64,000 bases of DNA, from positions 24,359 through 88,358 of the forward strand of contig VGXC01000010.1 of the NCBI GenBank assembly GCA_016873495.1, written 5' to 3'. The position numbers and the translations under genes are program-made. Of this stretch, positions 57,624 to 64,000 are shown in pieces (position 1 is the first letter of the stretch; each line of letters opens with the position of its first letter). The stretch comes from Nitrospira sp. (GTDB taxonomy: Bacteria > Nitrospirota > Nitrospiria > Nitrospirales > Nitrospiraceae). Under the pieces are notes generated by a model that was not told the DNA's origin, searched no databases, and was given only the letters and a program-made list of their open reading frames with translations.

Positions 57624-59189
57624 ATGGTAGCACAGACGAAATGGTTTGACGTAGCTTATCTCGCCATCTTGGTCGGCGAGTTGCAAACCAGCATGAGGCG
57701 CCTGCTGTTCGACCTCTGCGACGATCTGGCTGCTCACTATCCCAGCCAGGTTCAAGCCTTGGCCTTGCCGCTCGACTACTTTCGGTTCCTCGGTCACAGG
57801 CTCGCGCGTGAGGATTTTTCAACCGGGAAGGTCGTAGGGTGGATCGAAGAGCTCAACGATCTGCTCTACTTCATCGATCTGCGGCAGCAATTCGAACTGG
57901 ACCGGGATCGCCGGACGTTCGTGGAGCAACTCGCTCTTGAGTGCCAGGAGAAATTTTTCGAGCACAGCTATCGCGAGGAGCTGTTCCCCTCCGGTACGCC
58001 GCATACAGCCGGGTTAGACTGCCGGCTGGAACGACTCTGTACGCGTCTGGCAAGACAGATTATCCAGGAGTCTCTCTTCCTGGTGCCCGGACTGCCCTGT
58101 CTCTGGCTGGCTCGCAACAGGGCCGCGGCGAAAGGGTTGCTCGGGTTGGTGCCGTGCGACTTACGGGGGAGCTTCGAGCGGGCGGAGTTGCCGGGGCGGG
58201 TCTATGTGGGCCTGGAGGGGGCCTATCTCGATCCTCCTGTTTCCTTGCGGAGGAGGCTTGCCAGGAATGGAGCCAGAACCAGCTTTCAGATCAAGCAACA
58301 AGGAATCTGGCTGAACATCGGCAAGACCTTGGCGCCTCTGTGGGGTGAGAACCAGCTGCCGGCCGGCGGCTGGTCGTTCGTGCCGCCTCACTCGTTGCGG
58401 CCTGGATTGACCCTGGGCCCAATCCTGGTCTACGGCAAGGACCTCACGCCGTCGCGCCTGGCGGCCCCTCCCGAAGGGCTGGCCGATCGGATCAAGCGAG
58501 CCTGGGATGTGATCGAGTCGGCATGGCCGGAGGGGGCCAAGTTGCTCACGCGGCTGACGGCGCGTATCGTCCCGCTCAAGGCCAAAGGGGTGGTGAGCTT
58601 CAGCTATCGCCATAGGCCTGGCCTGTCCTTCATCAATTGCTTCGACCGGGACCAGCTCGATTTGATCGACGACCTCATCCACGAGAACAGCCACCATCAC
58701 CTGAACCTGTTGCTGCGCAAGTTTGACATGCGCCGGGGCGACCACAACCAGGAAATCTTCTATTCTCCCTGGCGGCGCTCGCTACGGCCCTTGCACGGCA
58801 TCCTCCACGCTACGTTCACCTTCACCATGGGCGCGATGCTCTTCGAACGACTCTCGTCCTGGGCGGAGCGGAGCGGCTCGTCGGCGACCTTGCGGGCCTT
58901 CAAGCTGACCGAGCGGGATATCCAGCGCGCCAGGTTTCGGTGCCTGGAAGAAGTCGAGTCGGTCCGGTATTCCCTACGAGACTTGACCTGGGCGGCGGAA
59001 CAGATGGGATGGCTGAGTCCCACCGGCGTCGCCTTGGTCCGAGCCCTCGCCGCCGAGATCGCGCTGGTCGCGCGCCGCATCGCGCGGCATCGGGCTGCCG
59101 TCATGCGGTCTCGGTATGGCCCTTTCCTCAGACGCCACCTCCGCGAGTTGGAGCGGGCCCGCGCGACCTATGGCCGCCCGCGCGGCTGA
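57624..59189 (+). CDS. HExxH-motif protein of the peptide-modification type
   Basis: 521 residues; AGGAAGG upstream of ATG 57624. The motif IHENSHHHLNLL gives His353-Glu354 and His357, followed by a short spacer and YSPWRRSLRPLHGILHATFTFTMGAML. This pairing (HExxH, then a YxPWR-like segment with a short helix) is what I know from HEXXH proteins encoded beside RiPP precursors, of which some are 2-oxoglutarate-dependent peptide beta-hydroxylases. The N-terminal ~300 residues are helical and unassigned; they contain three cysteines in scattered positions. No RiPP precursor is recognised nearby. A strong terminator follows the gene. Confidence 0.8.
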   Translation: MVAQTKWFDVAYLAILVGELQTSMRRLLFDLCDDLAAHYPSQVQALALPLDYFRFLGHRLAREDFSTGKVVGWIEELNDLLYFIDLRQQFELDRDRRTFVEQLALECQEKFFEHSYREELFPSGTPHTAGLDCRLERLCTRLARQIIQESLFLVPGLPCLWLARNRAAAKGLLGLVPCDLRGSFERAELPGRVYVGLEGAYLDPPVSLRRRLARNGARTSFQIKQQGIWLNIGKTLAPLWGENQLPAGGWSFVPPHSLRPGLTLGPILVYGKDLTPSRLAAPPEGLADRIKRAWDVIESAWPEGAKLLTRLTARIVPLKAKGVVSFSYRHRPGLSFINCFDRDQLDLIDDLIHENSHHHLNLLLRKFDMRRGDHNQEIFYSPWRRSLRPLHGILHATFTFTMGAMLFERLSSWAERSGSSATLRAFKLTERDIQRARFRCLEEVESVRYSLRDLTWAAEQMGWLSPTGVALVRALAAEIALVARRIARHRAAVMRSRYGPFLRRHLRELERARATYGRPRG

Positions 59190-59222
59190 CCGGTGTCGTG
59201 CGAGGGCCATCGGAGCCGGCCG

Positions 59223-59250
59223 ACTGCCGGCGCCCGTCCCGGCGGTTTTT
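59223..59250 (+). terminator. Intrinsic terminator after the HExxH gene
   Basis: Stem ACTGCCGG (59223-59230) and CCGGCGGT (59239-59246, one G-U pair) with an 8-base loop, then five T. It separates the HExxH gene from the following partner-switching cassette. Confidence 0.65.
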
Positions 59251-59351
59251 GCTTCACAAGGGCCATTGGTATAAGCTGACCCCCGGCGGATGGGAGCGCC
59301 GTCGCCCGGACGCAGCGCCTGACCCCTATCGGCCGACGCGAAGGTGAAGGC

Positions 59352-60602
59352 ATGGAGGTATCGACAAGACGGGACGGCGGGCATGTTCACGTCACGGTCG
59401 CCGGACGGCTGGATGCTCACGGAGCCGACCGGCTGGCGGTGGAGCTGGAAGCGGCCGTCACCCACGGCGCCCGCCATCTGCTGCTGGACCTGAGCGATCT
59501 CGAATTCATCAGCTCGGCCGGTCTGCGCATCCTCCTGCGATTCTACAAACAACTCAAAGGATTGCACGGCTCGTTCGTGGTCGCCGACTGCTCCGCGCCG
59601 GTCAAGATGGTGATCGCGCTGGCCGGGTTCGAGCAGCTGTTGGGACTGGGGTGCGTTTCGAGTGACGCAGGGGCGCCTGCGACCCGCGCCGCCCCCTCGG
59701 CGCCAGGGGCCGGGACGGTCGAGCTAGAGACGGCTGTCTATGAAAAGTTCGAACTCGACCTCGGCGCTACGCTGGCCTGCCAACTCGTCGGTGGGGAGGG
59801 TCTGGCGCGGCAAGCCCCGTTGTCGGAGGCGGACTGCCGGACGATGCAGTTTCCGGCCGGCACCATCGCTCTGGGGATCGGAGCCTTGGGCCAGGAGGCG
59901 TCCGCCTGTCGGGACCGGTTCGGTGAGTTCCTCGCGGTCGCGGGGGCTGTGGCCTACCATCCGACCGATCCGACCGACGGCGCGGACGTGCCGGATTATA
60001 TGGTCCAGTCCGGGGCGTTTCTTCCCGACGTCCACGTGCTTTGCTGCCTTCTGTGCGAAGGATCGTTCGCGCACCAGCTCCGATTCGAGGCGAAACCGGA
60101 CGCAGGCTTCCTGCCGCTCGACCGCCTGGTCAAATCCTGCCTGGATCTCACGCATAGCGATGCGGCCGGGATCGTGGTGCTCGCCGAGACCGGCCGTGTC
60201 GTCGGCACGGCGCTGACACGCTCGCCTGCGGGCGGGGCCGGCGACTGGCGCGAGGCAAGCAGGGCCCCCTGCCGATTACCGCGCAGCACGGTGCTGGTGG
60301 CCGGCATTGTGGCGCGGGAAGACCGGCCTGCGCTGGAGGGACTTGTGCAGCCCCTCGGCCGTCAGGCCTGGCCTTGCGGGTGGCTCCACGCAGCGGTCTT
60401 CTCGTTCTGTCCGCTGCGGACTGGGCGGGTGGACCTGCAGGAGGCTGCGGGATCGCTCTTCGAGTCGGAGCGACTCCTGGGCTTGCTGCAATTGAGCGGC
60501 GGCCGGGACGGGGCGCCGGAGGCCGGGGCCAGCGAGTTCATCCGCGGGGCTAGCTGGGTAGGGCCGCTGGGGCCGATCCAGAGCGAACGAGGTCGGCGAT
60601 GA
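59352..60602 (+). CDS. STAS domain fused to an unassigned C-terminal region
   Basis: 416 residues. Residues 1-100 are a STAS anti-sigma-antagonist domain with LEFISSAGLRIL; Ser55 is the likely phosphorylated residue. From about 120 on there is a second region of about 290 residues without a domain I recognise. It contains two cysteine-rich stretches (VHVLCCLLCEG and others) and a helix-strand pattern (KFELDLGATLACQLVGGE, LVKSCLDLTHSDAAGIVVLAETGRVVGTAL). The gene overlaps the phosphatase gene by ATGA and is the first of a four-gene operon. A weak promoter (TATAAG at 59270-59275) lies upstream. It may be the input or output of the switch. Confidence 0.82.
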   Translation: MEVSTRRDGGHVHVTVAGRLDAHGADRLAVELEAAVTHGARHLLLDLSDLEFISSAGLRILLRFYKQLKGLHGSFVVADCSAPVKMVIALAGFEQLLGLGCVSSDAGAPATRAAPSAPGAGTVELETAVYEKFELDLGATLACQLVGGEGLARQAPLSEADCRTMQFPAGTIALGIGALGQEASACRDRFGEFLAVAGAVAYHPTDPTDGADVPDYMVQSGAFLPDVHVLCCLLCEGSFAHQLRFEAKPDAGFLPLDRLVKSCLDLTHSDAAGIVVLAETGRVVGTALTRSPAGGAGDWREASRAPCRLPRSTVLVAGIVAREDRPALEGLVQPLGRQAWPCGWLHAAVFSFCPLRTGRVDLQEAAGSLFESERLLGLLQLSGGRDGAPEAGASEFIRGASWVGPLGPIQSERGRR

Positions 60603-62371
60603 CGCGATCACCGGCTCGGGGCCCCGGCGGCTCCTCCTTCTTCTCCCGCCTCTGGCTCAACGCCGACTGGAGCGTGGGGACGAAGCTCATCGTGCTGACC
60701 GTGCCGCTGATCGCGCTGGCCTCCATGATGGCGGCCTACATCGAGCACGCCCGCAACGCCGAGAATCTCCAGGAGAAGCTGGCCTCCCGCGCCAAGAGCA
60801 TCGCCCATCAGATCATGGCCGACCGGCAGTACTACGCCTCGGTCATCGTGCCCCGCGCCAACGACCTCGGGGCCTCCTTCGGCATGGACTACCGCAACGT
60901 CCACGGCCGCTTTCCGCTCCCGGCCACCTTCGTGCGCGAAGTCTCCGAGGCCACCGCCAAGATCCGCAACGGGTACACCGCCAGCCTGATCAGCCCCTGG
61001 GCGATCAACAAGGGCAAAGGCTTGAAGGAGCGGTTCCAGATCGATGCCTTCGACTACCTGGCCACGCACCCCGCCGAGACGGAGTTCATCCGCACGGATA
61101 CGGTGGAAGGGCGGGTGGTGCTTCGCGTGCTCATGGCGGACCTGGCCTCGGCGCAGTCCTGCGTCAACTGCCATAACGCCCATCCGGACAGCCCCAAGCG
61201 CGACTTCAAGCTCAACGACCTCATGGGCGGGCTCGAGATCGTCATTCCGATGGGGCAATATCTTGAGGACAGCCGGCGGGAGCTGGCGATGACGCTGGCC
61301 GGCGGCGGCACGATGTGCCTGCTGGTCCTGGCCATCGTGGCCTTCGGCAGCCGGCGGACGGTGACGCTGCCGCTGGCGAAGCTGGCGGGCGACATGGAGC
61401 GCTTCGTCGGCGAGCGGCCCTACCGCCCCGGCCAGACGTCGGCCCGTCTCTCCGGGGACGAGGTCGTCCACATCGCCGGCGCCTTCGAGCAGATGAAGGC
61501 GGTGATCGGCTCCCAGCAGAAGGAGCTCAAGGACGCCAACCTGCTGCTCGAGCAGCGGGTGGTCGAGCGGACCGAGGAACTGCGGCGGACGATGGAAGAG
61601 AAGGAGCGGATCGGCAGCGAACTGCGGATCGCCAGCGACATCCAGAAGTCCATCCTGCCCCGGACGTTCCCCGCCTTCCCGCATCGGGACGATTTCGACC
61701 TCTACGCCGAATCCATCCCAGCCCGTGAAATGGGCGGAGACTTCTACGATTTTTTCCTTCTGGACCAGGACCGTGTCGGATTGGTCATCGCGGACGTCTC
61801 CGGCAAGGGCGTGCCGGCGGCCATCTTCATGGCCGTCAGCCGGACCATGCTCAAGGCCACCGCCATGCAGGGGGGCTCGCCCGGCGACTGTCTGCGGCAG
61901 GTCAACAATCTCCTCTGTCCCGACAACGAAGCCTCCATGTTCGTGACGGTCTTCTACGCCATCCTGGACACCAGGACCGGGACCCTCGACTACGGCAACG
62001 CGGGGCATAACCTGCCCTACATTCTGTCCGGGCGGGGCGGCATCACGGTGCTCGAGAATCCGGGCGGCATGGCCTTGGGAGTGATGGAAGACAGCGCCTA
62101 TCCGGTGAAGCGGGCCAGGATGCAGCCGGGAGACGGGTTGCTCCTCTACACGGACGGGGTGACCGAGGCGATGGACGCGGCCGGCAACCTGTTCTCGGTC
62201 GAACGGCTGGAGCGGCTGCTGCGCCGCATCCAGAACGGCACCCCCTCGGAGATCGTGCGCGACACGGTGGCGGAGGTGCGCAGTTACGCGGCCGGCGAGC
62301 CGCAGGCCGACGACATCACGATGCTGGCGTTACGGTATCTGCAACTGCCAGTGGGGGCGCATCGGGCATGA
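60599..62371 (+). CDS. Haem-binding membrane PP2C/SpoIIE-type phosphatase
   Basis: 590 residues. One transmembrane helix near residues 28-46, then a periplasmic region of about 190 residues with CVNCH (Cys188, Cys191, His192), a c-type haem site in a Tll0287/DUF3365-like domain. A second helix (GGGTMCLLVLAIVAFGS) leads to HAMP and a coiled coil (VVERTEELRRTMEEKERIGSELRIASDIQ). The C-terminal SpoIIE domain has REMGGDFYDFF, VIADVSGKGVPAA, YGNAGHN and the metal-binding DGVTEA...DDITMLAL. It should dephosphorylate a STAS protein when the haem senses a redox or gas signal. Overlaps its neighbours by four bases on both sides. Confidence 0.92.
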   Translation: MTRSPARGPGGSSFFSRLWLNADWSVGTKLIVLTVPLIALASMMAAYIEHARNAENLQEKLASRAKSIAHQIMADRQYYASVIVPRANDLGASFGMDYRNVHGRFPLPATFVREVSEATAKIRNGYTASLISPWAINKGKGLKERFQIDAFDYLATHPAETEFIRTDTVEGRVVLRVLMADLASAQSCVNCHNAHPDSPKRDFKLNDLMGGLEIVIPMGQYLEDSRRELAMTLAGGGTMCLLVLAIVAFGSRRTVTLPLAKLAGDMERFVGERPYRPGQTSARLSGDEVVHIAGAFEQMKAVIGSQQKELKDANLLLEQRVVERTEELRRTMEEKERIGSELRIASDIQKSILPRTFPAFPHRDDFDLYAESIPAREMGGDFYDFFLLDQDRVGLVIADVSGKGVPAAIFMAVSRTMLKATAMQGGSPGDCLRQVNNLLCPDNEASMFVTVFYAILDTRTGTLDYGNAGHNLPYILSGRGGITVLENPGGMALGVMEDSAYPVKRARMQPGDGLLLYTDGVTEAMDAAGNLFSVERLERLLRRIQNGTPSEIVRDTVAEVRSYAAGEPQADDITMLALRYLQLPVGAHRA

Positions 62372-62826
62372 GCCAGACGATCGAGGTCAGGCTGCAAAAC
62401 CGCCTCTCCGAGCTGGAGCGGGTGGGCGAGGTGGTGGAGTCCTTCGGGGAGGCCCACGATCTGCCGGGCAAGGTCGTGCAGGCCCTGGCCCTCTGCGTGG
62501 ACGAGGTCGTCACCAACGTGATCTCCTATGCCTATGACGACCAGGCAGATCATCAGATTACGCTGCGACTGTCTCTCGGAACGGGAGAGTTGGCGGCGGA
62601 AGTGGAGGATGACGGCAAGCCCTTCAATCCGCTGGACACGCCGCCGCCGGACCTGGGCCGGTCGCTGGAGGACCGGCCGATCGGCGGGTTGGGCGTCCAC
62701 TTCTTGCGGACGCTGATGGACGGGGTCGAGTATCGGCGGGATCGGGGGAAAAATCTGCTGGTGATGAAAAAGAAACTGCCGGTGAAACCGGCCCAAGAAT
62801 CACGCGAATGCGAGGGAGGCGCCTGA
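62368..62826 (+). CDS. RsbW-like anti-sigma factor / serine kinase
   Basis: 152 residues, an HATPase fold without a phospho-acceptor His. ALCVDEVVTNVISYAYDD contains the N-box with Glu46 and Asn50; EVEDDGKPFNP is the G1 box and IGGLGVHFLRTLMD the G2 box. The family phosphorylates a serine of a STAS antagonist and captures its target (a sigma factor) when the antagonist is phosphorylated. ATGA overlap upstream and one-base overlap downstream link it to the phosphatase and STAS genes. Confidence 0.92.
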   Translation: MSQTIEVRLQNRLSELERVGEVVESFGEAHDLPGKVVQALALCVDEVVTNVISYAYDDQADHQITLRLSLGTGELAAEVEDDGKPFNPLDTPPPDLGRSLEDRPIGGLGVHFLRTLMDGVEYRRDRGKNLLVMKKKLPVKPAQESRECEGGA

Positions 62827-63161
62827 TGGAGATTACGGAACAGAAAAAGGGATCGGTAGTGTTGCTGGTGCTGACGGGGCGGTTGGACGCCGGCACCGCC
62901 GGCAAGCTGGAAGAGAAGTTGGTGGGCCTGATCGACGCGGGCAACCGCCACTTCGTCCTGGACTTCATGAACCTGGACTATATCAGCAGCGCCGGTCTGC
63001 GGGTCCTCCTGATGACGGCGAAAAAGCTCAAGGGGCTGAACGGGCGGATCGTGTTGGCCTCGCTGAAAGACCATATCCGGGAAGTGTTCGACATCGCCGG
63101 CTTCTCGGCGATCTTTCCGACGTATGACCAGCAGGACGCGGCGGTGGGGAGCTTCCAATAG
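62826..63161 (+). CDS. STAS anti-sigma factor antagonist
   Basis: 111 residues starting in an overlap with the kinase stop. LDYISSAGLRVL gives Ser55 as the phosphorylation site by alignment with SpoIIAA-type proteins. Same numbering as the STAS domain of the first gene in the cassette, so both may be substrates of the same kinase. The cognate sigma factor is not in this window. Confidence 0.9.
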   Translation: MEITEQKKGSVVLLVLTGRLDAGTAGKLEEKLVGLIDAGNRHFVLDFMNLDYISSAGLRVLLMTAKKLKGLNGRIVLASLKDHIREVFDIAGFSAIFPTYDQQDAAVGSFQ

Positions 63162-63418
63162 CAGGACGTTGAAAAAAGCCTCCAGCTTTGTTCTCCCATC
63201 GCTCAGAGCCTCGACGTACGGCAAGGCGAAGGCAAGGTAACTATCCGCTCGCATGTGATCGAAGCGAGCGGTTCAAGCGAAGCTCGGTATGTACCTCCTC
63301 GGGGCCCTCGAAGAACCGGCCGGCTCACCGACTCGCCGGCGTCCGCAAACTTGACGCTCGTTATTCCTCGCGTCGCGGACCCTGGCGGCCTCGCTGGGCG
63401 GCCTTTTTGAACGTCCTG
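63162..63418. repeat. Palindromic dispersed element, copy B (with altered centre)
   Basis: Terminal inverted repeats CAGGACGTTGAAAAAAGCC (63162-63180) and GGCCTTTTTGAACGTCCTG (63400-63418). The first ~60 bases resemble copy A at 50606: the segment CATCGCTCAGAGCC corresponds to CATCGCTCAAAGCC. The centre is about 135 bases longer than in copy A. It begins on the base after the STAS stop codon. It probably terminates the partner-switching operon or is a mobile element. Confidence 0.65.
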
Positions 63419-63655
63419 ACAAAGTGCAGGATGTTTGGACTTCAGCCGCTGGCCTTGGCTCGAGCACTTCTGCTGCCACGGCATGCAGTTGCTGAACGAG
63501 AAACCTGTCGGCTTGCTTGTCTATCGGAGAAGTTGCTGTTCGGAGAGCGGTGGCTGATTGCCTCACACCGCCGTTCGTCTAAGTTTCTCGGCAGTGCAGC
63601 GATCGCCTACCATTTGCTGCGGTTTGAGGGCTAGTGTAGGCCAATAGAGGTCCAT
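63419..63655. other. Gene-free stretch before the last gene
   Basis: About 240 bases between the palindromic element and the last gene; no credible frame or hairpin. The base composition drops slightly towards the end. Confidence 0.35.
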
Positions 63656-63973
63656 ATGACGAAAGACGAGTTGGCTCAGCTTTATTCTGAGATTTCCGGC
63701 GGCACTGGGCTTGTAGGAGAGGAAGCGTTTGAGCTCCGCCAGAATGCCGAAAATAGAGTGGGGCAGGCGTTACTTGGACAGTATTGGGGGCTAATTCATT
63801 CCGGCGACGCTTACCATCAGTTTTATCTAGATACATTGCGTGAGTTAGCCGGTCGATTGACTGCAATGACACCGTCTCAAAATCATTATTTCTTTGGAGC
63901 TAGTCTAGTTTTGGACGAGCCCTTTTCAAGATTCGCTCGATCAGACGCGGCAAATCCTCGCGTCGATGGTTGA
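63656..63973 (+). CDS. Hypothetical protein, lower GC than neighbours
   Basis: 105 residues, ATG 63656 (upstream AGAGG). It is acidic-helical (MTKDELAQLYSEISG..., AENRVGQALLGQYWGLIHSGDAYHQFYL, LRELAGRL) with no domain I can name. Its GC content looks clearly lower than that of the flanking operon, so it may be an acquired gene. It ends 27 bases before the right edge, and what follows is not visible. Confidence 0.55.
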   Translation: MTKDELAQLYSEISGGTGLVGEEAFELRQNAENRVGQALLGQYWGLIHSGDAYHQFYLDTLRELAGRLTAMTPSQNHYFFGASLVLDEPFSRFARSDAANPRVDG

Positions 63974-64000
63974 ACCGAAATTCCATCTCCTTCAGGTAGA

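Overview
The window is a GC-rich (about 60 %), gene-dense bacterial chromosome segment with 54 protein genes that I can support. I see no rRNA, tRNA, CRISPR array, insertion sequence or prophage. Gene content and style (ATGA-overlapped operons, a two-subunit glutamate synthase, a GH57 enzyme, a CopA with a fused YHS domain, many sensor proteins) fit a Nitrospirota/Nitrospira-like bacterium. This is an impression from sequence alone and could be tested with the gltB, ilvD or copA proteins.

Region 1 (1-15550, all +) is a surface-polysaccharide locus. It holds a transglutaminase-like protein (cut by the left edge), two methyltransferases, five glycosyltransferases, an epimerase/dehydratase, an AsnB-type amidotransferase, a WecA-like polyprenyl-phosphate sugar-1-P transferase, a UDP-galactopyranose-mutase-like flavoprotein and a DegT-type aminotransferase. 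Most genes overlap by 1-8 bases and are probably translationally coupled.

Region 2 (15551-21903) is looser: a DoxX protein, an orphan receiver protein, a small lipoprotein with an intrinsic terminator, a large hybrid sensor kinase, and four stretches of 350-630 bases without a convincing gene.

Region 3 (21904-32239, all -) is metabolic and stress-related: ilvD, a ferredoxin-NADP-reductase-like flavoprotein, a PepSY protein, a Spy/CpxP-like protein, a DUF2892 protein, MarC, a DnaJ-like protein with only two zinc-finger motifs, a TtuA/TtuB-like tRNA thiolation pair, galT and a GH57 enzyme.

Region 4 (32357-49271) holds VanZ, an AmgK/MurU-like sugar-recycling pair behind a strong promoter, a copper P-type ATPase next to a sigma-54 response regulator, DUF1015, AMMECR1, a polyprenyl diphosphate synthase and the gltB-gltD operon.

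Region 5 (49272-64000) holds a membrane sensor with a Cys4 tail, a formylglycine-generating-enzyme-like secreted protein, a GT2/methyltransferase/GT39-TPR protein or lipid glycosylation cluster, a metallo-beta-lactamase-fold hydrolase, an exported bifunctional-nuclease-domain protein, an HExxH protein of the peptide-modification type, and a four-gene partner-switching cassette (STAS fusion, haem-binding PP2C phosphatase, RsbW-like kinase, STAS antagonist).

The most unusual feature is not a gene. Seven short intergenic palindromes, each lying between two co-directional genes (ttuA/ttuB, amgK/murU, gltB/gltD and others), are built from degenerate words with a 7-base period followed by an inverted copy. 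The words differ between loci but the architecture is the same. An eighth heptamer run is read in frame inside copA. A second, unrelated family of palindromic elements (50606-50727 and 63162-63418) shares terminal inverted repeats and begins right after a stop codon in both copies.
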